This document shows, piece after piece, positions 19,733-27,863 of a stretch of 64,000 nucleotides of DNA (the first letter of the stretch is position 1; each line of letters opens with the position of its first letter). Both the position numbers and the translations under genes were made by a program. The stretch lies in assembly GCA_016719785.1 (NCBI GenBank), contig JADJYJ010000010.1, positions 209,856 to 273,855 of the forward strand, written 5' to 3'. This DNA comes from Candidatus Amarolinea dominans (lineage in GTDB: Bacteria; Chloroflexota; Anaerolineae; SSC4; Amarolineaceae). The notes beneath the pieces were generated by a model. It saw only the letters and a program-made list of their open reading frames with translations, made no database searches and was not told where the DNA came from.

Positions 19733-21715
19733 ATGAACCAGTTGCCGTTGATGCCTGGCGTGTGCGGCCGCAAGGGGGGATCGTTGGCGGTGGCGGCTGC
19801 CATCGCCGGGATGGCGATGCTGCTGTTGGCGAGCAGGATGCAGACGCCTCTGCTGGCGGCTTCGCCCGTTGACCGGGCCGTGGGTGCCAGCACGCCTGGC
19901 GCGGCGCAGGTGTTCTTGCCTCATGTGCCGCGCCAGGCGACGCCAACGCCAACGCCTGCCGCGTGGATCGAGTTGGTCGGGCAAATCGGCGGGGCCATCA
20001 TGGCTGTGGATGTGCAGGGGAGCTACGCCTATGTTGGCAGCAGCTCCTGGCTGGTGATCCTGGATGTGAGTGACCCGGCTCATCCAGTTCGGATTGGACA
20101 GAGTCCTGCCCTGCCTGGGATGGTGTGGGCCGTACACGTGCTGGGTGGTCTGGCTTACGTGGCTGCTGGTTCGGCCGGTCTGCAGGTCATTGATGTCAGC
20201 AATCCAGTCACGCCCTTCCTGCGCGGCGCGTACGATACGCCGGGAACTGCTTATGGCGTAAGCGTAGTGGACGGCCTGGCCCATGTGGCCGATGGGTGGA
20301 ATGGTTTGCAGATCATTGATGTCAACGATCCAGCCAATCCCATCCTGCGCGGCGCATACGACACGCCGGAGGCCATTGGCGTGAGTGTGGTGGGCAGCCT
20401 GGCCTATGTGGCCGATGGAAGCAGCGGTCTTCAGATCATCGAAGTCAGCAATCCGGCCAACCCTCTCCTGCTCGGCGCGTACGATACGCCAGGGTATGCC
20501 TACGGCGTGAGCGTGGCAGGCAGCCTGGCCTATGTGGCCGCACTTGAGGCGGGTCTGCAGATCATCGCCGTCAGCGATCCGGCCAAGCCCACCCTGCGCG
20601 GCGCCTATGAAACGTCAGAACCGGCCTTTGGTGTGAGTGTAGTAGGCAGCCTGGCTTATGTGGCCAACTGGGGTAGTGGCCTGCTAATTCTTGACGTCGG
20701 AGATCCAGCTAACCCCATCTGGCGCGGCACGTACGACACGCCGGGTGAGGTCTACGGTGTAGATGTTGTGGGTGATCTGGCCTATTTGGCCGACAAGCAT
20801 ATCGGTCTGCAGATCATTGACGTCAGCAATTCAACCAACCCAACCTTGCGCGGCGCTTACGGTTCGCCGGAAGTTGCACTTGGCGTGACCGTAGCAGGCG
20901 ACCTGGCCTATGTGGCCGATTATGAGAACGGCCTGCACATCATTGATGTCAGCAATCCGGCTAGCCCTAACTGGCTCGGCGCTTATCTTACGCCAGGAAA
21001 CGCCGTTGATGTGAGCGTGGTGGGCGGTCTGGCCTATGTGGCGGATGGGCCAACTGGTCTGCAGATCATCGAAGTCAGCGACCCGGCCAATCCTATCTTA
21101 CGCGGCGCATACGATACGCCAGGATATGCCCTTGGTGTGAGTGTGGTGGGCGCTCTGGCTTACGTCGCCGATGCCTCGGGCGGCCTGCAGATCATTGATG
21201 TCAGCGATCCAACCGATCCCATCTGGCGTGGCGCATACGTTGGACCCGGTTGGGAAGTCCTGAGCGTAAGCGTAGTGGGGAGCCTGGTTTTCGTGGCCGA
21301 ATGGAGCGGCATACTGTCCATCATTGACGTCAGCTATCCAACTAACCCCACGAGGCTCGGCTTCATCAGGTTGGACGGTTCTTTTACAGACGTAAGCGTG
21401 GTGGGCAGTTTGGCCTATGTGACTGAGTTGCACGGCAGGCTGTACATCATTGACGTTAGCAACCCGACCAACCCCAGCCGACTCAGTACATACACCATCT
21501 CGTCGTACGTCAATAGCGTCAGCGTGGTAGACAGCCTGGCCTACGTGGCCGGGCAATCGAGCGGTTTGGAGGTCATTGATGTCAGTGATCCGGCCAGGCC
21601 TTTTCTGCACAGCGCGTACGAAGCGATAAGGTCTGCCTGGGCTGTCAGCGTTGTGGACAACTTGATCTATGTGACTGGCGTCTATGACGGCCTGCTGATT
21701 CTGCGAATCCACTGA
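19733..21715 (+). CDS. Secreted LVIVD-repeat protein, paralogue of 17626
   Basis: A 660-residue close paralogue. The signal peptide, the segment after it (PVDRAVGASTPGAAQVFLPHV) and the linker are nearly identical to those of the preceding gene, whereas the roughly fourteen LVIVD repeats have diverged more. It ends in the same LLILRIH. The start ATG 19733 has the same GGAAGAGGAGG site. Tandem placement, a shared leader and 3' end homogenisation indicate duplication followed by partial gene conversion. The function is presumably as a surface propeller scaffold, as for its neighbour; the diverged blades may give it a different ligand. Confidence 0.88.
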   Translation: MNQLPLMPGVCGRKGGSLAVAAAIAGMAMLLLASRMQTPLLAASPVDRAVGASTPGAAQVFLPHVPRQATPTPTPAAWIELVGQIGGAIMAVDVQGSYAYVGSSSWLVILDVSDPAHPVRIGQSPALPGMVWAVHVLGGLAYVAAGSAGLQVIDVSNPVTPFLRGAYDTPGTAYGVSVVDGLAHVADGWNGLQIIDVNDPANPILRGAYDTPEAIGVSVVGSLAYVADGSSGLQIIEVSNPANPLLLGAYDTPGYAYGVSVAGSLAYVAALEAGLQIIAVSDPAKPTLRGAYETSEPAFGVSVVGSLAYVANWGSGLLILDVGDPANPIWRGTYDTPGEVYGVDVVGDLAYLADKHIGLQIIDVSNSTNPTLRGAYGSPEVALGVTVAGDLAYVADYENGLHIIDVSNPASPNWLGAYLTPGNAVDVSVVGGLAYVADGPTGLQIIEVSDPANPILRGAYDTPGYALGVSVVGALAYVADASGGLQIIDVSDPTDPIWRGAYVGPGWEVLSVSVVGSLVFVAEWSGILSIIDVSYPTNPTRLGFIRLDGSFTDVSVVGSLAYVTELHGRLYIIDVSNPTNPSRLSTYTISSYVNSVSVVDSLAYVAGQSSGLEVIDVSDPARPFLHSAYEAIRSAWAVSVVDNLIYVTGVYDGLLILRIH

Positions 21716-21724
21716 TTGCATCGC

Positions 21725-23014
21725 CTATGATGACAGCAGCCATTCGGCCAGGGACCGGACTTCGAGGGTCAGGCCGTCTGCCTCGATCGGCGCGGCGTTG
21801 GCGTCGGTCAGGATCAGCCCGGTCGTCAGGTTCAGGCTGCGCAGCGCGGCGGTCAGGCCGCGCAGCTCGCGCTCGCGCGTGGCCGGCTGCCCCAGGTTCT
21901 GGCTGACCTGGATCAGCTCGCCGGTCTGCGGCAGGTAGAAGTCTACCTCGTAGCCGCCCGGCGACGTGTAGTAGTAGACCTCCGCTGTTCGCCGCCGCAG
22001 CGCCAGGAAAACCAGGTTCTCCAGCAGCTTCCCGGTGTTGGGCGAGAAGGAGAAGCCCACGGCGCTCGCCAGGCCGGTGTCAATGGCGTAGACCTTCTTG
22101 GGCGCGACCTGCTGGCGCTTGACCGAGAAGTCGTAGACATTGGCCGTGAAGATGAGCCAACTGTTTTCCAGGTATTCGACATAATTCTTGACGGTGTTGA
22201 CGCTGCCGAGCCGAAGCTGCTCCTTGAGCTTGTTGAACGACACCAGGCCCGCCGGGTTGCTCATCAGGGTGTAGGCCAACTCCTTGAGCGCGCGCACATC
22301 TTCGATGCGGTGACGCGTCGCGATGTCCCGGTAGAGCACATCGTCGTAGAGCGTGCGCGCCAGCGGCAGCTCGGGGTACTTGAGCGGCTCCGGGATGCCG
22401 CCCAGGCGCAGGTACTCGCCCAGGTAGCCCTGCAGCCGGCCGGTGTCCGCCGTGGTCAGGCGCGCCAGGTCGGGTATGGCGTAACCCCGGAAGCGCAGGA
22501 ACTCGCTGAAGGAAAAGGGAAACAGCTCCACCGGCACATAACGCCCGGTCAGGCGACTGCCCAACTCGCGGCTGAGCAGCGAAGCGTTCGAGCCGGTGAT
22601 GTAGAACTTCAGTCCCTGCTCCATGAAGCGGCGTACAAAGTGCTCCCAGCCGGGCACGTTCTGGATCTCGTCTATCACGAAGATGCCGCGCTCGCCGAAC
22701 AGCTCGACCAACAGCCCGTACAGGTCGTTGGCGTCCTCGGCTCCGAAGCCCAGGAAGCGCTCATCCTCGAAGTTGATGTAGTAGAACCTGTCCTCGCCCA
22801 GGCGATGGGCCAACTGCGCCAGCAGGGTTGACTTGCCGGCCCGCCGCAGCCCAGAGATGATGACCGCATGCGGCAGCGGCGCCGCGCGCTCAAGTTCGCC
22901 TAACTGCACCCGTTCGATGCCGACGTCGCGGCGCCAGAAGGCATGGAACTGTTCCAGCAGCATGGCCCGAACCTGGTCCCTGGACCACCTGGTTATCCAA
23001 TGATTGTCATTCAT
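21725..23014 (-). CDS. AAA_14 / DUF4143 family ATPase
   Basis: A 429-residue protein of the widespread 'ATP-binding, DUF4143' family. Walker A is GLRRAGKSTLL (residues 55-65) and Walker B GIFVIDEIQNV (near 120), followed by the conserved FYITGSNASLLS sensor segment. The C-terminal DUF4143 region (about 200-380) ends in the typical nuclease-like fold with YYTSPGGYEVDFYLP. The biological role of the family is unsettled. ATG 23014 was used; longer in-frame extensions run into the DUF4129 gene and lack homology. The gene is downstream of DUF4129 but separated from it by an AT-rich palindrome, so it may be expressed separately. It is convergent with the LVIVD genes. Confidence 0.88.
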   Translation of the reverse strand: MNDNHWITRWSRDQVRAMLLEQFHAFWRRDVGIERVQLGELERAAPLPHAVIISGLRRAGKSTLLAQLAHRLGEDRFYYINFEDERFLGFGAEDANDLYGLLVELFGERGIFVIDEIQNVPGWEHFVRRFMEQGLKFYITGSNASLLSRELGSRLTGRYVPVELFPFSFSEFLRFRGYAIPDLARLTTADTGRLQGYLGEYLRLGGIPEPLKYPELPLARTLYDDVLYRDIATRHRIEDVRALKELAYTLMSNPAGLVSFNKLKEQLRLGSVNTVKNYVEYLENSWLIFTANVYDFSVKRQQVAPKKVYAIDTGLASAVGFSFSPNTGKLLENLVFLALRRRTAEVYYYTSPGGYEVDFYLPQTGELIQVSQNLGQPATRERELRGLTAALRSLNLTTGLILTDANAAPIEADGLTLEVRSLAEWLLSS

Positions 23015-23032
23015 ACTGCAATCATACACCCA

Positions 23033-23059
23033 AATGATTTCATTGTCAATGAAATCATT
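23033..23059. promoter_or_regulatory. AT-rich perfect palindrome upstream of the DUF4143 gene
   Basis: AATGATTTCATT, spacer GTC, then AATGAAATCATT: a perfect 12-bp inverted repeat 18 bases upstream of the ATPase start. It is unusually AT-rich for the region and has no T-run, so an operator is more likely than a terminator. Confidence 0.5.
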
Positions 23060-23075
23060 CCCATCATTTCCATCG

Positions 23076-24569
23076 TTAGTCCGGCTGACGGTTTTCCTGT
23101 CGCGGGGTTTCCTGGATGGCGCGGAAGTCGGCGCGGAGCTGCGCCAGTTCGTTCTCGGCCACGGGATGATCGCCGTAGTGGACGCGCATGTAGGCCAGGG
23201 TGAGGCGCTGCAGGGCCGCATCCTGGCCGGGAAAGGCCTGAGACAGCAGCGGCAGGTAGTCGTCCGGGGAGAGGGCCGGCGGTCGGCCAAAGCCGCGCTG
23301 CCGCGCCAGGCGGGTCAGGTTGGCGTAGAGGTTTTGCACGGAGATGGCGGCCAGCAGTTGACTGCCCAGGCCGTAGCGGCGCACCAGGCGCGCCAGGCGG
23401 CGCAGGCGCTGCAGGCCGCGGCGCAAACTGCTGCCACCGAGGGTCAACGCCTCGCCCGCGGCCGCTTCGTCCTGATCGGCGGAGCGGCCGCGGCGCACCC
23501 GTCCGAGCACCACGAGCACCAGGGCGACCATCAGTGTGAGCACCACGAGCACCAGGGCGTAGCGCGCAGCCACCCAAATCCACGGCGGGATGGGATCGGG
23601 TGTGGGCTGCGTGGCTATCTGGGTGTCGAGAGGGGCCACCTGCATGTTCTGCAGGATCCCGTCCAGGCGGGTGAGCAGATCGGATTCACGGAAGAGGCGC
23701 ACGAGCAGTTCGAGCAGCCACTCCAACACGGGCGCGACCAGCCAGAAGATGGCGTCCAGAATGAAGCGCAGGATTTTGGCCAGGAAAAGCCACAGCGGCA
23801 GCAGTTGCTGCACCAGGCGCAGCTGACCCTGGGGCGTCAACCACCCCGCCAGCAGCGCAGTGGCGCCCACGACGCCCGCAATGATAGCCAGGAGCTGCGC
23901 CAGGCGGCCGGTGGGGAGCATGACGCCGGCGCTGTCATAGCCACGCGTCGCGTGTTGATCAATGCGGCTGAGGGCCACCGCGCTAAGCCCCAAGACAAAG
24001 TAGATCCACAGGAACTGCACCGCGGCCAGGGGTTGCGGCGTCACGCCCACCAGGAGGCTGCCGCCCACGATGAGCAGCAGAATGCCCAGGCGAAAACTGA
24101 CGCCGACGCTGAAAAAACCGAGATCCCTACTGGATGCGCTGGCCGCGCGCTGCCACAGGAAGAGCATGGTGAGAAAGAAGAGCAGCTCCGGGCGCAGGCC
24201 GCGCTGAAAGTTGAAGATGGCGTCGGCCGTGTTGCGCAGCCAGGTTCCATCGGTCAGCAGGGCGCGGGTGTAGAGGCCGAACCGGATCGCGAGCAGGGAG
24301 GTGAGCAGGAGCAGGGCCAGCACGCTCAACTCGAAGCGGGGCGATTCGAGGTCGCGCTTTTGCAGCACATCGAGCGCCAGCATGAGCAGGATCAGGCTGA
24401 TCCACAGCACGCCGAACAGCGCCAGCGGCGTGGGAACGGGCAGCGCCAGGTCGCCGCGCCAGCGGCGCTGCGCGTACAGGAGCAGCAGCAGCAGCGGCGT
24501 GAACCAGGCCATCTCCATGCCCGCCAGGCAGATGAAGATCAGGCGGTGACGGCGGTTAGTCAGAATCAT
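23076..24569 (-). CDS. Multi-TM protein with C-terminal DUF4129 domain
   Basis: A 497-residue membrane protein. About eight to ten hydrophobic helices fill the first 330 residues; another helix (RYALVLVVLTLMVALVLVV) is followed by a cytoplasmic domain resembling DUF4129, with RRLARLVRRYGL and the closing helical motif LTLAYMRVHYGDHP. ATG 24569 overlaps the end of the DUF58 gene by 14 bases, so the two are translationally coupled. DUF4129 usually sits at the end of transglutaminase-like membrane proteins in MoxR-DUF58-transglutaminase operons; here the transglutaminase domain is not visible. The last 30 bases share a repeat with the LVIVD downstream regions (see findings). Confidence 0.75.
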   Translation of the reverse strand: MILTNRRHRLIFICLAGMEMAWFTPLLLLLLYAQRRWRGDLALPVPTPLALFGVLWISLILLMLALDVLQKRDLESPRFELSVLALLLLTSLLAIRFGLYTRALLTDGTWLRNTADAIFNFQRGLRPELLFFLTMLFLWQRAASASSRDLGFFSVGVSFRLGILLLIVGGSLLVGVTPQPLAAVQFLWIYFVLGLSAVALSRIDQHATRGYDSAGVMLPTGRLAQLLAIIAGVVGATALLAGWLTPQGQLRLVQQLLPLWLFLAKILRFILDAIFWLVAPVLEWLLELLVRLFRESDLLTRLDGILQNMQVAPLDTQIATQPTPDPIPPWIWVAARYALVLVVLTLMVALVLVVLGRVRRGRSADQDEAAAGEALTLGGSSLRRGLQRLRRLARLVRRYGLGSQLLAAISVQNLYANLTRLARQRGFGRPPALSPDDYLPLLSQAFPGQDAALQRLTLAYMRVHYGDHPVAENELAQLRADFRAIQETPRQENRQPD

Positions 24570-25851
24570 TTTGCACCAACGTCGGCGCCAGCAGGTCATT
24601 GACCAGGTGCGGCAGATGATAGACCATGATGCCGGGCAGCAGGTCTTTGGGCGGTTCTGCGGCCAGGGTGAAGAGAACCACGCGGCGCCCGGCGCCGGCC
24701 AGATCGAGCAGCGCGGCCAGCAGGGCATCATGCGCGATGGCCGTCACGATCACCAGGGTGGCGCCCCAGGGTGCGCGCGGGGCCTCACGCAGCAGTATCT
24801 CCTCGATCGGGGCGGTGGCGAAATTGGTCACCGCGGCCAGCAGCTCCAGGATGTGCAACAGTTGATCGGGGCTGCGGCCCGGCAGCAGGCGGATGGGCTG
24901 GTCGCTGTTGGGCAGCGCGCCGTTGGCGATCAGTCCGACCGGCAGACGCTGCTCTGCGGTCAGGCTGGCCAGGCTGGCGGCCACACTGACGACCCGTTCC
25001 AGCAGTTCGGGGATGTAGCCGTGCCAGTGGCGTACCAGGGTGGCGACGTTGAGGAAGATCAGCACCTGCATCTCCGCGCTCGGCTCGAAGGCCCGGCTGA
25101 GCAACTGTTGCTGGCGCGCGGTGGCCTTCCAGTGAACGTGGTGCAGGCTGTCGGCCGGCTGCCAGGCGCGAATGCCCACCGTGCGCAGGGGGTCCTGGAA
25201 CAGATGCCCACGCGTGCCCTGGGCGCCGAATGGGTTCTTGGGCGGCAGGTGCAGGTCGGCCGCGCTGTAGAGGTGCGGGTAGACGATCAACTGTTGGCGT
25301 TCCATCAGGGTGGCGCGGCGGCTGAAGAGGCCGAAGCCATCGCCGGTGCTCACCACGGCCGGGCCGAAGGTGTAGAAGCCGCGCTCGCTGCACTCGATCT
25401 GAAACGGACGTTGCAGGCGTTGAAACGCGCCGGGCATCCAGAAGGTGTGGAACTCGCCCAGGTTGGTGGTGGTATTGACCATGACCTTGCTGGCGTTGAC
25501 CGGCAGCTCGACCGGGAAACGGTCCACGATGCTGAGCCAGGTCAAGGGCAGGATCTTCTGGTTACGCACCGTCAGCACCAGGTTGATGGTTTCGCCGCGG
25601 AAGGCTCGAATTTCGCTGAGGTTTCGCTCGTAGTGCAGACCAAAGAGGCTGAGCGTGTTCCAGAGCCAGCCGGTGAGGGCCACCAGGAACAGGGCAAATG
25701 CGCTGGCGCTGAGGAAGGGATTTTGCAGCACCAGGCCCAGGAACATCAGCAGGAGGCCCAGGGTGATCCAGGCGTCGCTGAACTGGGTGTCGCTTTCGAT
25801 GTCAATGTAGCGGGACCCGTGACTGGGAGTGGAAATGCGCTGGCGCCACAT
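24556..25851 (-). CDS. DUF58 domain membrane protein
   Basis: A 431-residue protein. Two closely spaced hydrophobic helices at about 28-65 anchor it; the DUF58 core is at about 215-245 (VGIRAWQPADSLHHVHWKATA), followed by a VWA-like domain (MQVLIFLNVATLV) lacking a full metal site. DUF58 proteins normally work with MoxR AAA ATPases in maturation of envelope or metalloprotein complexes, but no moxR gene is seen in this window. ATG 25851 lies 5 bases beyond the recJ stop; a TTG in frame at 25860 overlaps recJ and is the alternative. It forms an operon with recJ upstream and DUF4129 downstream. Confidence 0.87.
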   Translation of the reverse strand: MWRQRISTPSHGSRYIDIESDTQFSDAWITLGLLLMFLGLVLQNPFLSASAFALFLVALTGWLWNTLSLFGLHYERNLSEIRAFRGETINLVLTVRNQKILPLTWLSIVDRFPVELPVNASKVMVNTTTNLGEFHTFWMPGAFQRLQRPFQIECSERGFYTFGPAVVSTGDGFGLFSRRATLMERQQLIVYPHLYSAADLHLPPKNPFGAQGTRGHLFQDPLRTVGIRAWQPADSLHHVHWKATARQQQLLSRAFEPSAEMQVLIFLNVATLVRHWHGYIPELLERVVSVAASLASLTAEQRLPVGLIANGALPNSDQPIRLLPGRSPDQLLHILELLAAVTNFATAPIEEILLREAPRAPWGATLVIVTAIAHDALLAALLDLAGAGRRVVLFTLAAEPPKDLLPGIMVYHLPHLVNDLLAPTLVQNDSD

Positions 25852-25856
25852 CGTGT

Positions 25857-27629
25857 TCAAGCCTCAGCCAGGAGTAATGAAGGCTGGAATGAAGGCTGAT
25901 AGGAGTCGGGCGCCTCGTCTGACAGCTTCAGATCATGCACGTTGAGCTGCAGGCGGCGGTTGCCGTTGTATTCGTTGGTCTCCAGGGCAAAGACCACGTC
26001 CATGCGTTGGCGCACCCGGCTCAGCCAGTGACCCTGGCGGAAGGCGATGGCGTCGCGCGGGGGCCCGCCGTCAGAGAGGATCAGTTTGAGATGCGCGCCT
26101 TCGCCGCCCACGGTGCGCGCTTCGAGCACCTTGCAGTTGCGTGCCAGCAGGACCGGCGACCGGTTGTCCTGGCCGCACGGTTCCAGTTGCTGCAGGATGC
26201 CGAGCAGGCCGAAGTCCAGATCGCTCAGGCGCACCACCGCGTCAATCTCCAACAGCGGCAGCAGCGTCTGCTGGCTCAGCTCGGCCGCGGCCACGGCCTG
26301 CATCTCCTCACGGAACTGCGGCAGGCGCTCGGTGCGAATCTTGAAGCCGGCCGCGGCCTCATGCCCGCCGTGCCGTTCGAGCAGATGAGCGACGCGATCG
26401 AGGGCGCGGGTGATGTGAAAGGCGGGGATGCTGCGCGCGGAGCCGTGGCTGAAGTCCGGGCCGCGCTCGATGACGATGGTCGGGCGATAGTACTCCTCGG
26501 TCAGCTTGCCCGCGGCCAGCCCAACGACGCCGTGCAAGAAATCGTCGCCTTCCGCCAGCAGGAGCAGGCCATTGCCGGGGTTGGCCTCGATCTGGCGACG
26601 TGCGGCCTGCACGGTCTGCTCGGTCAACTCCTGGCGCTTGGTGTTGAGCTGGCCCAACTGGCTGGCCAGGGCGGTCGCCTCGGCCTGATCCTGAGTGGAC
26701 AGGAGTTGGTAGGCGAGCATGGCCGATTGCAGGCGTCCGGCCGCGTTGATGCGCGGGGCCAGGCGAAAACCGATCGCGGTGGTATCAGCCTGACCCGTGG
26801 TGACGCCGGCCTGCTGCATCAGCGCTTGCAGGCCCACGCGTGGCGTGCGGTTGAGCCGCACCAGCCCCTGGCGCACCAGCTCGCGATTTTCCTGCAGCAG
26901 CGGCACGATGTCGGCCACCGTGCCCAACGCCACCAGGTCGAGCAGATCGCTTTCATCCAGGCCAGGCCCGCGGCTGTCGCGCGGCTGATTGGCGCTGACC
27001 GCGCGCAGGATGCCCTGCGCCACGCGGTAGGCCACGCCCACGCCGGCCAGGCCGCTGAAGCCATAGCGGCAGCCGGGCTGGCGCGGGTTGATGACCGCCA
27101 GCGCGTCGGGCAGCTCCGCGCCGACGTGATGGTGATCGGTGATGATCAGATCGAGGCCCAGGGCGCGGGCGTGCTCGGCCTCGGCCACGGAGCGGATGCC
27201 GCAGTCCACGGTGATGACGAGCGCAAAGCCCTGCTGGCGCAGAAAGGTCAGGGCGCGGTTGTTCAGGCCGTAGCCTTCATCCACGCGGTGTGGAATGTAT
27301 GGCTCCACCTGGCCGCCGCAGGCGCGCAGCGTCTGCACCAGCAGCGTGGTGGCGGTGACGCCGTCCGCGTCGAAGTCGCCGTAGACCGCGATGCGTTCGC
27401 CCTGGCGCAGGGCGCGGCGGATACGCGTGACGGCTTCGGGCAGCCCTTTCAGGTTGTAGGGGTTTTTGACCAGGGTGATTCCTTGCAGGAACGATTCGAT
27501 GGCGGCTGGGTCACGCAGACCGCGGTTGAACAGAATCTGCGCCAGGATGCGGTGCAGGTGCGGCGCCTGCGCCAGGAAGGCAGGCGGGGCAGGCTCGGCA
27601 ATCTTCCAGATTTTGGGCAGCGGCGGCAC
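25857..27629 (-). CDS. recJ: Single-stranded-DNA-specific exonuclease RecJ
   Basis: A 590-residue RecJ, close to the usual bacterial length. The DHH phosphoesterase motifs are visible: YGDFDADGVTAT (motif I), DCGIRS (motif II) and TDHHHVG (motif III), then the DHHA1 region with the GGHEAAAGF signature that binds nucleic acid, and a C-terminal OB-like domain. RecJ digests single-stranded DNA 5' to 3' in recombination and repair, with Mn2+ or Mg2+. The start is GTG 27629, 32 bases downstream of the promoter -10. The gene heads an operon with DUF58 and DUF4129, an unusual association. Confidence 0.95.
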   Translation of the reverse strand: MPPLPKIWKIAEPAPPAFLAQAPHLHRILAQILFNRGLRDPAAIESFLQGITLVKNPYNLKGLPEAVTRIRRALRQGERIAVYGDFDADGVTATTLLVQTLRACGGQVEPYIPHRVDEGYGLNNRALTFLRQQGFALVITVDCGIRSVAEAEHARALGLDLIITDHHHVGAELPDALAVINPRQPGCRYGFSGLAGVGVAYRVAQGILRAVSANQPRDSRGPGLDESDLLDLVALGTVADIVPLLQENRELVRQGLVRLNRTPRVGLQALMQQAGVTTGQADTTAIGFRLAPRINAAGRLQSAMLAYQLLSTQDQAEATALASQLGQLNTKRQELTEQTVQAARRQIEANPGNGLLLLAEGDDFLHGVVGLAAGKLTEEYYRPTIVIERGPDFSHGSARSIPAFHITRALDRVAHLLERHGGHEAAAGFKIRTERLPQFREEMQAVAAAELSQQTLLPLLEIDAVVRLSDLDFGLLGILQQLEPCGQDNRSPVLLARNCKVLEARTVGGEGAHLKLILSDGGPPRDAIAFRQGHWLSRVRQRMDVVFALETNEYNGNRRLQLNVHDLKLSDEAPDSYQPSFQPSLLLAEA

Positions 27630-27660
27630 AGGTCAGACCTCAGGCAGAGAGATGGCATCT

Positions 27661-27689
27661 ATTGTAGCACGTCCGCGGGGTTCTGCCAA
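27661..27689 (-). promoter_or_regulatory. Sigma70 promoter of the recJ operon
   Basis: On the minus strand: TTGGCA (27684-27689), 17-bp spacer, TACAAT (27661-27666). It is divergent from the cysteine desulfurase promoter about 100 bases away. Between the two promoters lies a direct repeat GCGAAGGGGCGTTTGG (about 27706 and 27748). Confidence 0.65.
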
Positions 27690-27790
27690 CGCGGCGAAGG
27701 GGCGTTTGGAGCACGAAGCCGCGAAGCAACACGAAGCACGCGCAGCGCGAAGGGGCGTTTGGCGCGATTCCTGCTGACCTCCGACGTTGC

Positions 27791-27819
27791 TTGACAGCCA
27801 GCGCGCACGATGTTAGAAT
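27791..27819 (+). promoter_or_regulatory. Sigma70 promoter of the cysteine desulfurase operon
   Basis: TTGACA (27791-27796), 17-bp spacer, TAGAAT (27814-27819). The start codon is 45 bases downstream. Confidence 0.7.
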
Positions 27820-27863
27820 CAACACCGGTTCGAGTTGACGATTCTAATTCTGGATGGTGTGCC

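Noticed and set aside
25935..27794. 619-residue open frame on the plus strand
   Set aside because: Antisense to recJ, which has all family motifs.
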